Both the position numbers and the translations under genes were made by a program. Below, in pieces: positions 1-8,660 of a stretch of 64,000 bases of DNA (positions are counted from its first letter, which is position 1; the number at the start of each line of letters is the position of its first letter). This stretch comes from Campylobacter sp. RM5004. GTDB lineage: Bacteria; Campylobacterota; Campylobacteria; Campylobacterales; Campylobacteraceae. Where the stretch lies: positions 1,516,409 to 1,580,408 of the forward strand of contig NZ_CP059599.1 of the NCBI RefSeq assembly GCF_022369455.1, given 5' to 3'. The notes beneath the pieces are model-generated. The model was not told the origin of the DNA. It ran no database searches and was given only the letters and a program-made list of their open reading frames with translations.

Positions 1-109
1 AAATCATTTAAAACAAAATTAGCTTAAAACAAAATCCAAAAAAAGCATACTCTCAAGTCTAAATTATCAAAAAAGTTATTCTAAAATCATAAATTATATA
101 AGGATTTTT

Positions 110-985
110 ATGGAATTTACAAGCGAAAAATTACTCTCATTTTTTTATGAGTTTTTGTTTTTAACTGCTGAAATAAGCTTTTTATTTATTTTTATCAATA
201 TGATTATGTTTTATATTAATTCAAGGTATAGCTTTAATAAATATTTAAAAAATAATGTTTTTTCATATTTTATAGCAATATTTTTAGGCTCAATTACTAC
301 TTTTTGTTCTTGTTCAACTATACCTGTTTTTAATTCTTTAATTAAAAACAATATTAATCACGGAGTAGCTAGTGCTTTTTTACTAACTTCGCCATTAATT
401 AATCCTATGCTAATTACTATGCTACTTAGTGCATTTGGTTTTAGCATAACTTTTTATTACATTATTTATATAGTTATATTTGTATTTATTATAAGCTATT
501 TAATAGGTTTAATACCTGCAAGATTGCTATTAAAAGATATTATAACTAAAGAATTTCAGTTCAATCAAAATGTCAAGCTTAATTTATATGAATGTCTATA
601 CAAGTCTTTAAAATCATATAAGGATATTTTTTATTATGTATTATTTGGTATGTTAATAGGTGCTTTTTTGCATAATTTTATGCCTGTTGAGTTTATTAAA
701 GATTATTTATCTAGTTTTGGAATTTATGGTATATTTTTAGCTAGTTTTGTTGGTTTATTACTTTATATACAAACTTGCTTGATTATTCCACTAGGAGTAA
801 CTTTAATAAATGTTGGGTTTCCTATCGGTATATTTTTTAGCTTTTTGATTGCTGGTGGCGGCTGCTCTTTACCAGAACTTATACTCTTAAAATCAATGTT
901 TAAAACTCGCATGATGATTATATTTATACTTAGTGTTCTTGCTATGGCAAATGTTTTTGGGATATTGCTTTATTTATTTTACTAA
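110..985 (+). CDS. arsP: ArsP-type arsenic efflux permease (DUF318 family)
   Basis: Predicted inner-membrane permease of 291 aa with about eight hydrophobic segments. The family hallmark TTFCSCSTIPVF is at residues 63-74 and a second conserved block, GGGCSLPE, at 249-256; both cysteine motifs fit metalloid binding. In C. jejuni ArsP exports methylarsenite and related trivalent organoarsenicals; this substrate is inferred here from the family. It is the first gene of a four-gene arsenic operon and ends 9 bases before arsC. The ATG follows a TAAGGA ribosome binding site. I cannot define a promoter in the 109 bases upstream with confidence. Confidence 0.85.
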   Translation: MEFTSEKLLSFFYEFLFLTAEISFLFIFINMIMFYINSRYSFNKYLKNNVFSYFIAIFLGSITTFCSCSTIPVFNSLIKNNINHGVASAFLLTSPLINPMLITMLLSAFGFSITFYYIIYIVIFVFIISYLIGLIPARLLLKDIITKEFQFNQNVKLNLYECLYKSLKSYKDIFYYVLFGMLIGAFLHNFMPVEFIKDYLSSFGIYGIFLASFVGLLLYIQTCLIIPLGVTLINVGFPIGIFFSFLIAGGGCSLPELILLKSMFKTRMMIIFILSVLAMANVFGILLYLFY

Positions 986-994
986 GGAATTTTT

Positions 995-1393
995 ATGAAA
1001 GTAGCTTTTATTTGCGTGCATAATTCTTGCAGAAGCCAAATCGCTGAAGCTTTAGCAAAATCAAAAGGCTTAAAAGGAATTGAGTTTTATTCAGCAGGAA
1101 CATCTTTAAAGCCTATTAATCCTAAGGCTATTAAATATCTAAAAAGCGAGTTTGATATAGATATAAGCAAAGAAAAATCAAAGCTAATTGATAGCCTTAC
1201 TGATATTGATTATGTGATAACTATGGGGTGTAATGTAAAATGCCCTAGCTTAAAGCATAATATCGCAAGGCTTGATTTTGGAGTAGCTGACCCTAGTGAA
1301 TATGATGAAAAAGAATTTATTAAAACAATTTATGAAATAGACAAAAAAATCAATGAATTTTTAAAAAACATAGGAGTTTTAGATGAAAAATGA
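995..1393 (+). CDS. arsC: Arsenate reductase, low-molecular-weight phosphatase type
   Basis: Cytoplasmic arsenate reductase of 132 aa that would convert arsenate to arsenite for export. The phosphatase-type P-loop C-X5-R is at the N-terminus (C7 to R13, within CVHNSCR), and the ADPSE segment near residues 98-102 supplies the family's catalytic aspartate. Extra cysteines C79 and C83 could relay the disulfide to thioredoxin, as in triple-cysteine ArsC enzymes. The last 11 bases overlap the next gene, so translation is probably coupled to acr3. Ordinary protein tyrosine phosphatase activity is the alternative, but the operon context argues for arsenate. Confidence 0.88.
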   Translation: MKVAFICVHNSCRSQIAEALAKSKGLKGIEFYSAGTSLKPINPKAIKYLKSEFDIDISKEKSKLIDSLTDIDYVITMGCNVKCPSLKHNIARLDFGVADPSEYDEKEFIKTIYEIDKKINEFLKNIGVLDEK

Positions 1394-2405
1394 TATTAGT
1401 TTTTTTGAAAAAAACTTAAGTTTTTGGGTGATTATATGTATGATAATTGGCACTTTGCTTGGCTATCTTATGCCTAATTTTGCTAATGTTTTAAAATCAT
1501 TAGAATACGCAAATATATCTTTTATAATGCTAATTTTGCTTTGGGTTATGATAATACCTATGTTTTTAAAAATTGATTTTACAAGTCTAAAACATAGCCT
1601 TCAAAATCCAAAAGGTTTATATTTAACTTGGTTTATAAATTGGCTTTTTAAACCATTTTTGATGTATTTAGTAGCGATTTTATTTTTTAAGTATATTTAT
1701 AATTTTGAAAATTATTATGAATTTTTAGCTGGTGCTGTCTTGCTTGGGGTTGCACCTTGCACCGCTATGGTATTTGTATGGGCTAAGCTAACTCGTGCAA
1801 ATGCTAATTATACTTTGATACAAGTTGCTAGTAATGATTTGATAATTTTGTTTGCCTTTGTGCCTATATCTTCATTTTTACTTAATAGGAGTGATATTAG
1901 CATTTCATTTACAACGCTAATTTTATCTACAATTTTATATGTATTTTTACCACTTTTTATAAGCGTTTTTATAAGGCATAAAGTAATTAAGAAAAAAGGT
2001 TTAGAGTATTACGAAAAATCATTTTTGCCTAGTTTTGATAGATTTACAATGCTTGGGCTTTTGCTAACTTTGATAACTATTTTTATTTTTCAAGGGCAAA
2101 ATATCATAAATAATCCTATTTTGATAGTTCTTATTTCAATAGTTTTAATCATTCAAACTTTTATTGTTTTTTTAGTAGGATTTTATTTATCACTAAAGTT
2201 AAAACTACCATTTGAAATAGCTTCAGCAAGTATTTTAATAGGTGCTTCAAATTTCTTTGAACTTGCTGTTGGAGTTAGCATTGCTTTGTTTGGACTTGGC
2301 TCTTTTGCTACCTTAGTTTGTGTTGTTGGCGTGCTTGTTGAAGTGCCATTAATGTTGTTTTTGGTAAAAATTGTTAATATAAATAAAAATAGATTTAAGG
2401 ACTAA
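1383..2405 (+). CDS. acr3: Arsenite efflux transporter Acr3
   Basis: Inner-membrane arsenite exporter of 340 aa with about ten transmembrane segments, in the Acr3 branch of the bile acid/arsenite/riboflavin transporter superfamily. The signature GVAPCTAMVFVW carries the conserved cysteine at C126. It would pump out the arsenite made by the preceding arsC, which it overlaps by 11 bases. The final codon is followed at once by the arsR start, so all four genes look like one transcript. The family assignment is firm; substrate is inferred from the family and context. Confidence 0.88.
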   Translation: MKNDISFFEKNLSFWVIICMIIGTLLGYLMPNFANVLKSLEYANISFIMLILLWVMIIPMFLKIDFTSLKHSLQNPKGLYLTWFINWLFKPFLMYLVAILFFKYIYNFENYYEFLAGAVLLGVAPCTAMVFVWAKLTRANANYTLIQVASNDLIILFAFVPISSFLLNRSDISISFTTLILSTILYVFLPLFISVFIRHKVIKKKGLEYYEKSFLPSFDRFTMLGLLLTLITIFIFQGQNIINNPILIVLISIVLIIQTFIVFLVGFYLSLKLKLPFEIASASILIGASNFFELAVGVSIALFGLGSFATLVCVVGVLVEVPLMLFLVKIVNINKNRFKD

Positions 2406-2406
2406 G

Positions 2407-2709
2407 ATGAAAGATTTGTTAAATTACACAGCGGCGATAAACGATGAAACAAGACTTAAAATAATAGCTTTTTTAGACATTCATAAAAAGCTTTGCGTTT
2501 GTGAGATATGTGAGAGTTTTGATATGATACAATCTCGTATTTCAAGGCATTTAAAGATTTTAAAAGATGCGGAATTATTAATTGCAAGTAGAGAGGGGGC
2601 GTATATTTTTTACGAGATAAATTATGATAATTTTCATACAAAACTAACATTAGAATTATTAAAAAATAAAAACATTAAGCTACCTATGTTAAAGAAAATT
2701 GAGTGCTAA
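2407..2709 (+). CDS. arsR: ArsR-family arsenic-responsive repressor
   Basis: Winged-helix repressor of 100 aa. The metal-sensing motif CVCEIC (C30, C32, C35) sits in the helix before the recognition helix QSRISRHLKIL, the classic ArsR alpha3 site that binds As(III) and releases the DNA. It starts one base after the acr3 stop codon. Placement as the last gene of the operon is less common than arsR first and would let the repressor rise with its own operon. It probably acts on the region upstream of arsP, though I did not identify an operator there. Confidence 0.88.
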   Translation: MKDLLNYTAAINDETRLKIIAFLDIHKKLCVCEICESFDMIQSRISRHLKILKDAELLIASREGAYIFYEINYDNFHTKLTLELLKNKNIKLPMLKKIEC

Positions 2710-2717
2710 AACAAAAA

Positions 2718-2736
2718 GAATTTGAATTAGGAATTT
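2718..2736 (+). repeat. Dispersed 19-bp repeat, one-mismatch copy
   Basis: GAATTTGAATTAGGAATTT, differing from the consensus GAATTTGAAATAGGAATTT at one base. It lies just after the arsR stop. Confidence 0.75.
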
Positions 2737-2987
2737 AAAACTAAAAATATTAAAATATCTTTGTTTTTCAAGGATATTTATAGGTATTTTTAGTATATGA
2801 TTTTTTAAGGCTTTTTGCTAATTTATTTTATTATTATTACTTGCTTTTATTTTGAATAAATCTTCAAATAAATTTAAATAAAATTATTTTAGCTATTTGT
2901 AAGTTTTTTGCCTAAAGTAAAGTTTATTAATTTTAGCTAATTTAATCTGCGTTTTAATTCCTAGTTTATAAGAAATAAAAATTATAA

Positions 2988-3006
2988 GAATTTGAAATAG
3001 GAATTT
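2988..3006 (+). repeat. Dispersed 19-bp repeat, exact copy
   Basis: Exact GAATTTGAAATAGGAATTT. Its last bases form the left arm of the hairpin at 3001-3031. Confidence 0.85.
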
Positions 3007-3031
3007 GAATTATAAATCATAATTCAAATTC
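3001..3031. terminator. Repeat-derived hairpin between converging genes
   Basis: Perfect 13-bp arms (3001-3013 and 3019-3031) around a 5-base loop, lying between the convergent ars operon and Sel1 gene. The left arm starts inside a copy of the dispersed repeat. AT-rich, so terminator strength is uncertain. Confidence 0.55.
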
Positions 3032-3038
3032 TTAGGTT

Positions 3039-3890
3039 TTATTTTTTAATTATTACTTCATATTTATTTTTTTCTTTTTCTTCTTTTAGTGCGTCTGCAA
3101 CTTTTTTAGTTCCTAAACAAGCATAGCTATCGCCTAATTCGCAACCTTTTTTATAATATTTTAAAGCCAAATCATAGCTAAACTCAGCCCCATTCCCACT
3201 AAAATGCATATCTCCTAACTTCGTGCAAGATTTTGCTAAAGGAGAATATTTTCTATCACAACCTTTTAAAAGGCATCTTTTAGCTTCTTTGCCATTTCCT
3301 ACTTTTAAATACTCTATCGCATACATATAAGCTTTATCTTTATCAGCTCCCATAGGGCAAGTTGATGGGAGCATATATCTTTTGCCATTTCTAACATAAT
3401 AAGTATTATATGGGTCATAAGTGTTTTTTGAGCTTATATCGTTTGGATTATAAGAGTTTTGATTATTAGTATTTGCTTGATTTTGATAATAATTATTTAC
3501 GATATTTTCTATTCTTTGCTTTGCATTTTTTGTAGCATTTACTTTATTGCAAGCCACTGAACCTTTGCAAGCTTTATTATAATATAAAAGCGCTTTGTCA
3601 AGATCGGTATTAACACCATCTCCCATATAGTATTTATCGCCTAATTCTTCACAAACTTTATAATTTTTATTATTGCAATCTTTCTCAAGGCTTGCTAAAT
3701 TGTTTTGATTATTTGTAAAAAAATCTTGATTATTCATAAGAAAATTATGAATTTTGCTTAATTTATCACAAGAAGCACCATTTCCACTTGCACACTCTAC
3801 TTGATATTGTTTTATAATTTTCGCAATAGCTTCTCCTTCATTTGCCATTACAAAAACACCAAATAAGCTTAATAAAAATAATTTTTTCAT
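3039..3890 (-). CDS. Secreted Sel1-repeat (Hcp-like) cysteine-rich protein
   Basis: Protein of 283 aa with a signal peptide (about residues 1-16, ending VMA). Sel1-like TPR repeats are visible at each end (LGDKYYMGDGVNTDLDKALL and LGDMHFSGNGAEFSYDLALK), each with cysteines about one repeat apart, as in the Helicobacter Hcp family where they pair within a repeat. A low-complexity Asn/Gln/Tyr-rich linker separates the two repeat blocks. Likely periplasmic or surface-exposed and involved in protein-protein contact; no enzymatic role can be assigned. It stands alone, convergent with the ars operon. Confidence 0.7.
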   Translation of the reverse strand: MKKLFLLSLFGVFVMANEGEAIAKIIKQYQVECASGNGASCDKLSKIHNFLMNNQDFFTNNQNNLASLEKDCNNKNYKVCEELGDKYYMGDGVNTDLDKALLYYNKACKGSVACNKVNATKNAKQRIENIVNNYYQNQANTNNQNSYNPNDISSKNTYDPYNTYYVRNGKRYMLPSTCPMGADKDKAYMYAIEYLKVGNGKEAKRCLLKGCDRKYSPLAKSCTKLGDMHFSGNGAEFSYDLALKYYKKGCELGDSYACLGTKKVADALKEEKEKNKYEVIIKK

Positions 3891-3955
3891 AATATCTCCT
3901 TATTTTTTAAATAAAAATTAAATATTATAAAAATATTATAAATATTTATTAAATA

Positions 3956-3985
3956 GCTTTTTATAAGCAAGCGCTTATAAAAAGC
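3956..3985 (-). terminator. Hairpin after the rpoD/HMA transcript
   Basis: Perfect 13-bp stem (3956-3968 with 3973-3985, GC at both ends) and a 4-base loop, just downstream of the small HMA-like gene. On the minus strand it would end the rpoD transcript; the bases that follow are AT-rich without a clean U run. Confidence 0.65.
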
Positions 3986-3991
3986 CTAATT

Positions 3992-4171
3992 TTAATCTAA
4001 TTTCTTTCCTAGTTTAAAGCCTAAATCTTCTAAGATTTCTCTTAATTCATCTTCATCATGATCGGTTATGATTGTTTTTAAATCATCACTAAAGCTAACA
4101 TTGTCTAATTCATTTTTAATTTTATTTACACAATGAGAGCAATTTACATTAAATATTTCATATTTACTCAT
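3992..4171 (-). CDS. Small heavy-metal-associated (CopZ-like) domain protein
   Basis: A 59-aa protein. It opens [19 protein letters not shown], where N-C-S-H-C matches the CXXC metal site of HMA/CopZ-MerP chaperones at residues 11-14, followed by the usual amphipathic helix; the C-terminus ([10 protein letters not shown]) also fits the fold. The domain is shorter than the usual 68-70 residues. Its ATG overlaps the rpoD stop codon (ATGA), implying translational coupling to the housekeeping sigma factor. A copper chaperone is the likeliest role, but no copper ATPase is nearby. Confidence 0.7.
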   Translation of the reverse strand: MSKYEIFNVNCSHCVNKIKNELDNVSFSDDLKTIITDHDEDELREILEDLGFKLGKKLD

Positions 4172-5994
4172 GTGCTAGCTCCTTTTAATTGTTTTCCGTA
4201 TTTAGGGAATTTTAATTTCTTAATCGCTGTGCTTTCAATCTGTCTTACACGCTCACGAGTAATTTTAAGTTCTGTTCCTATTTCTTCAAGCGTTCTATCA
4301 CTTTCGTCTTCTGTTAAGCCAAAGCGTAATTTAATAACGGTTTTCTCACGCTCGTTTAATTGCTCTAAAACTCCGTTAATTTGCTCTTTTAAATCTTCTT
4401 TTAAGATATGCTCAAGTGGGCTAATGCTACTTCTATCTTCTACGCTATCGCCAAATCTTCCATCATCATCACTTCCAACAGGAGCATCAAGGCTAACAGG
4501 CTCTTTTGCAATCTTCATAACTTGCTTAACCTTATCTTCACTCATTCCGATTTCTTTAGCAATTTCATCTATTGTTGGCTCTTTTCCACATTCTTGAACA
4601 CGCTTTTTGCTAAATTTATTAATCTTATTAATAGTATCAATCATATGTATTGGAATTCTAATAGTTCTAGCCTGATCAGCTACTGCACGGCTAATTGCTT
4701 GTCTAATCCACCAAGTTGCATAGGTTGAGAATTTATATCCACGCTTGTATTCAAACTTATCAACAGCCTTCATAAGACCGATATTTCCTTCTTGAATAAG
4801 ATCTAAGAATGCTAAACCACGATTAGTATAGCGTTTTGCAATACTTACAACCAATCTTAAGTTTGATCTTGCCATTTTACCTTTTGCAGTATCGCTAATA
4901 TTTTTACCACGCTTAATTTGCTCTAAAATCTCTTTTAATCTTTCTTTATCCATATCAAAGCAATTTTCGCTAGCTTCCTTTGTCTGGAATAATTTCTTAA
5001 TTTCCATATATGTGCTTACCATTGTATTTTCAAGTGCAAGTTCAGCGATTTCTTCTTTGCTTAGATTTGTGATATTATCTAAGATTTTTTTATGTCTTTC
5101 TTTTAGTTCATCGCTAAACATAGGCAAGCGGTATTCTAAGCGTTTTAATTCTTTATCAAAATCTACATCGCTTTTTAAAACAGTTTCCATAGATTTTACA
5201 ATTTCATTAATTAGCTTAGAAGTTGGTCCTAGTGCTAATAATTTTTCTTTTAAAATATTTTTCTTAAACGCAATATTTATATGATTTTGTAATTCATCTT
5301 TGCTAAGTTGTTCTTTATGTGAGCTTTTTAGCCATTCTTTTTTAGCTTTTTCTAAAGCTTTAAAGCTTTCTATTACTTTGATTGCTCTTTTATCTTCTTT
5401 TAAAGATTTTGCTGGCTTTCTTTCTTCATCGCCATCTTCAAGCTCATCTTCTTCTAATTCTTCTTCGTTTTCTTCTTCGTCATTATCAAAGTTTTTAAAT
5501 AGCTCTTTTACACGACGCTCACGATTAATTAAAGCATCTTTATAATCAAGTATGAAATCAATCAAATAAGGAACGCTACAAAAAGCATCAATGATTATAT
5601 CTTCTCCTAGCTCAATTCTTTTACTAATTTCTACTTCTTCTTCTTTGCTTAATAAATCAATTTGACCCATTTCACGAAGATACATTCTAACAGGGCTTTC
5701 ACTTCTACTGATTTCGCTTAAATCATAATCCTTGCTTAAATCACCCTCAAGCTCGTTTTCTCTTAATAATTCTCTTTGCTTTGCTCGCTCTTTTGCTTCT
5801 TTTAGATTTCTCATTTTAGCAATTTCTGCTGAGCTTAGAAGATTTACATTATATTCTTTTACTAGATTTTTAATAGTTTTTATATTTGCTGCTGTTGGAG
5901 CTTTTTTAAATAACTTAACTATCATTTCATAGGTTAAATAATCATCTGTATTGTCCTTAAACAAAACCTCTAATTCTTTATCTAAATCTGCCAT
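4168..5994 (-). CDS. rpoD: RNA polymerase primary sigma factor RpoD (sigma-70)
   Basis: Housekeeping sigma factor of 608 aa. Region 1.1 opens the protein ([14 protein letters not shown]). Region 1.2 contains [21 protein letters not shown], and a long acidic Glu/Asp-rich insert follows near residues 170-195. Regions 2.1-2.4 are near-canonical ([43 protein letters not shown]), then regions 3 and 4 ([19 protein letters not shown]). Directs transcription of most genes. The stop codon overlaps the start of a small metal-binding-like gene. The start ATG follows an AAAAAGGAGC ribosome binding site. Confidence 0.97.
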   Translation of the reverse strand: MADLDKELEVLFKDNTDDYLTYEMIVKLFKKAPTAANIKTIKNLVKEYNVNLLSSAEIAKMRNLKEAKERAKQRELLRENELEGDLSKDYDLSEISRSESPVRMYLREMGQIDLLSKEEEVEISKRIELGEDIIIDAFCSVPYLIDFILDYKDALINRERRVKELFKNFDNDEEENEEELEEDELEDGDEERKPAKSLKEDKRAIKVIESFKALEKAKKEWLKSSHKEQLSKDELQNHINIAFKKNILKEKLLALGPTSKLINEIVKSMETVLKSDVDFDKELKRLEYRLPMFSDELKERHKKILDNITNLSKEEIAELALENTMVSTYMEIKKLFQTKEASENCFDMDKERLKEILEQIKRGKNISDTAKGKMARSNLRLVVSIAKRYTNRGLAFLDLIQEGNIGLMKAVDKFEYKRGYKFSTYATWWIRQAISRAVADQARTIRIPIHMIDTINKINKFSKKRVQECGKEPTIDEIAKEIGMSEDKVKQVMKIAKEPVSLDAPVGSDDDGRFGDSVEDRSSISPLEHILKEDLKEQINGVLEQLNEREKTVIKLRFGLTEDESDRTLEEIGTELKITRERVRQIESTAIKKLKFPKYGKQLKGAST

Positions 5995-6060
5995 TTTTGC
6001 TCCTTTTTGAAAAAACTTACATTATACAAAAAATTAATAAATTAAGGATTATTTAAAAAA

Positions 6061-6079
6061 GAATTTGAAATAGGAATTT
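6061..6079 (+). repeat. Dispersed 19-bp repeat, exact copy
   Basis: Exact GAATTTGAAATAGGAATTT between the autotransporter 3' end and rpoD, followed by inverted fragments (CAAATTC) able to form a weak hairpin. Confidence 0.85.
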
Positions 6080-6111
6080 CAAATCAAATTCTTATTTCAT
6101 AATTCTTAAAA

Positions 6112-8547
6112 TTAAAAGCTATATCCAAGCGAAGCTCTGAATGAATAAGAATCAAAATCTTTATTTAATAAAGTTTTTGATAAATCAAAATAAATATGCA
6201 AATTATCTTTTAATAAAAAGTGAGTTTTGATACCTAATTCTAAAGATTTATGTTTATTAAGCTCTAAGATTTCTTTAGAATATCCATCTCTTAAAATCAT
6301 TTCTCTTTGTTTTGAGAGTTTTTGATAATAATTTGAGCTAAAAGCTAAATCAAAATCGTAAGTTTGATAAATCAAATCAAAGCCTAATTTATAATATAAA
6401 TTATTTTGTTTTAATAATTTAACCCTTATATCTTCATTTTTAAACTTTGTCTTAGGAAAATACTCAAAAATCATTGCAATATTTGGCTTAAACATAACAA
6501 GATTATCGTATATTAAACCAAATTCTAGCTTTGTATTAGCGTGAAAATATTTACTATCTAAAATCCCTAAATCATCAAGATTTACTTTATTTGTGTGTTC
6601 GCTATACTTAAAATCTGTGTTTATATAATAATCTTTAAAATCAAAATTAGCATATATTCCACCACCTTTGATTTTGTGATAAGTGTTTTGCGTATCAAGT
6701 TTATATAAGAAAAATCCTAAATTATTATTAACATTAAAATAATCATTAAATTTATTAAACTTTAATAAAGTCATTTGATAATTATCATCGTTTATATCAC
6801 CACTATGATATTCGTAATTAAAAGAATCTTTATTAATATCATCAAAATTAAGTCTTAAAATAGCGTAATTTAATAATTCGTTTTTATAAAATTTGTCCTT
6901 AATATTTGCTATTATTTTTCTATCTACGCCAACTTTATTTAAGGCTGAATCAAAAGCATAAATTCTATCTTTACTAACATTTTCAAAAATATTTTTATAT
7001 TCATCTTTAAATAATTCGTTTATATCGCTAATTCCTAAAGAATTAAAATCTCCTATACCTAATAAAAACGCTCCGTTTTGATTAATCTTAGCTACAAGCT
7101 CTTTATCAAAACCAAAAACACTAAAGCCTTTTATAGTATAAAGCGAAAAATCATTCATAATATCTTTATTAGTTTTAGCTAACAATATAGGATAAAAACC
7201 TGTGCTTGGGTCGTAATTTATAATCTTAATTGAGTTATTTTCTCCATTTATTTCTTCGGTAACTACGATAGAACCACTAAAACCATCGTTAAAATACACT
7301 ACAAACTCACTATCTTTAGCGTATAGTTTTTTAGTTCTAAAACCACCATAAACTTGAGAATTATCCACTACATTTAAGCTATCAAAATTCATATTAGTTG
7401 AATTAAGCAAAGTATGACTTGCTAAGAAATTTCTAGCATTTATAGAATTATTTACTACCTTACTATAAGCAATCTCATAATCTCCACCATCTAAATCATT
7501 ACTAAAAAATGAAGCATTTGCATATAAATAAGCATTATTAAATTGAGTAATCTTACCCGCGAAATAACTTTTATAAGCACTTAAATTATCATAATTTTTT
7601 ATTTCTTGAAAATCTGAATACATACAATCAAGATTTAAATGATTTTCTAGACTATTTTGAAAATGTAGCCTTGCTCCTATAATATCGCCTTTATTGATAG
7701 TTGGGCTAGCAAAGGTTATTTCATTTCCTATTATCCAACCTTCTTCATAGTTTTCAACTTCGTCTTTAAAATTAACATAATCTCCTAATATCATTGAATT
7801 GTTAAAAACTTTTTGAAACTCCATAGTTTCGCCTGAAATAGTGCTTTCTAAATTATTATTTAAAGTCGCATTAAAGACTAAATTTTCACCATTAATAGTA
7901 TCGTTATTATGCACTTCGCCATTAAAAGTAAGGTTGTTTCCATCAATTACTGAATCATTAACCACTTCGTTAAATTCTGCACCACTACCTATAAAAATAT
8001 AAGAATTATCACTATTTGTAACCTTACCATTAAAGTTAAGATTGCTACCTGATATTAAACTATTAGATTCATTTAAAACTTCGCCTTCAAAGGTTAGATA
8101 ATCTCCAAAAATCCAACCATCATAATAATTTATAAAATTATTAAAAGTATTAAAATCTCCGTAAATTAAGCCAAAATTATGTGTATTTGCAAAATAATTA
8201 CCACTACCCTCAATAATACCATCATATGTATTTGTAAAAGTATTGTTAATATTAGTATCCGAGCTTAAAAAATATCCATTATTTATAAATTCATTTACAA
8301 TATGACCTGAACCTTCAAAAAAGCCATCATTATTTACAATATTAAACATAGAGCCACTGCCACGCAAACTAGCTCCATAATTATTATTAAAAGTTCCTAA
8401 AAACTCATTATTATCGCTACTTATAGTGCCGTTATTATTAACTTCTTCGCTGGTTTTAATAGTGGTTGTAATTTCGTCAAATTCATTAATATCTAAAGCA
8501 AAAATATAAGATAAGCTTAGTAATAAAATTAAATATTTTTTAAACAA
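6112..8547 (-). CDS. Autotransporter with Asn-rich beta-helix passenger
   Basis: Type Va autotransporter-like protein of 811 aa. A signal peptide (about residues 1-17, ending IFA) precedes a passenger of roughly 480 residues. The passenger is built from imperfect units of about 16-20 residues of the form (N/G)xxLxFNGxVxNxxxIxG, typical of a right-handed beta-helix. The last 270 or so residues alternate aromatic and polar strands and end in YSF, the outer-membrane beta-barrel signature. No protease or adhesin catalytic motif is visible. Translation probably starts at a TTG preceded by GAAGGTG. The likely role is surface adhesion, which is inference. Confidence 0.75.
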   Translation of the reverse strand: MFKKYLILLLSLSYIFALDINEFDEITTTIKTSEEVNNNGTISSDNNEFLGTFNNNYGASLRGSGSMFNIVNNDGFFEGSGHIVNEFINNGYFLSSDTNINNTFTNTYDGIIEGSGNYFANTHNFGLIYGDFNTFNNFINYYDGWIFGDYLTFEGEVLNESNSLISGSNLNFNGKVTNSDNSYIFIGSGAEFNEVVNDSVIDGNNLTFNGEVHNNDTINGENLVFNATLNNNLESTISGETMEFQKVFNNSMILGDYVNFKDEVENYEEGWIIGNEITFASPTINKGDIIGARLHFQNSLENHLNLDCMYSDFQEIKNYDNLSAYKSYFAGKITQFNNAYLYANASFFSNDLDGGDYEIAYSKVVNNSINARNFLASHTLLNSTNMNFDSLNVVDNSQVYGGFRTKKLYAKDSEFVVYFNDGFSGSIVVTEEINGENNSIKIINYDPSTGFYPILLAKTNKDIMNDFSLYTIKGFSVFGFDKELVAKINQNGAFLLGIGDFNSLGISDINELFKDEYKNIFENVSKDRIYAFDSALNKVGVDRKIIANIKDKFYKNELLNYAILRLNFDDINKDSFNYEYHSGDINDDNYQMTLLKFNKFNDYFNVNNNLGFFLYKLDTQNTYHKIKGGGIYANFDFKDYYINTDFKYSEHTNKVNLDDLGILDSKYFHANTKLEFGLIYDNLVMFKPNIAMIFEYFPKTKFKNEDIRVKLLKQNNLYYKLGFDLIYQTYDFDLAFSSNYYQKLSKQREMILRDGYSKEILELNKHKSLELGIKTHFLLKDNLHIYFDLSKTLLNKDFDSYSFRASLGYSF

Positions 8548-8610
8548 TTTGCACCTTCAAAGAAAATAAAGCTTATTATATTTTAAAAATAGCTAATATT
8601 TTTATTTTTG

Positions 8611-8629
8611 AAATTCCTATTTCAAATTC
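8611..8629 (-). repeat. Dispersed 19-bp repeat, exact copy
   Basis: Exact inverted copy (AAATTCCTATTTCAAATTC on the plus strand) between the TonB receptor and autotransporter genes. Confidence 0.85.
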
Positions 8630-8638
8630 TTGAAAAAT

Positions 8639-8660
8639 AAAAGGCAAATAAATGCCTTTT
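8639..8660 (-). terminator. Terminator of the TonB receptor transcript
   Basis: AAAAGGCA at 8639-8646 pairs with TGCCTTTT at 8653-8660 around a 6-base loop, overlapping the receptor stop codon. The minus strand reads into a T-rich run after the stem. Confidence 0.65.

Larger units (their letters stand above)
2710..3038. other. Intergenic stretch between arsR and the Sel1 gene
   Basis: No plausible gene in 329 bases of AT-rich DNA. It holds one near-copy (2718-2736) and one exact copy (2988-3006) of the window's 19-bp dispersed repeat. It ends in a 13-bp hairpin that could stop transcription arriving from both sides. Confidence 0.6.

Noticed and set aside
4133-4597. Serine/leucine-rich open frames on the plus strand across rpoD, and similar frames opposite other genes
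   Set aside because: They mirror real minus-strand genes with strong motifs, show biased low-complexity composition and lack ribosome sites.
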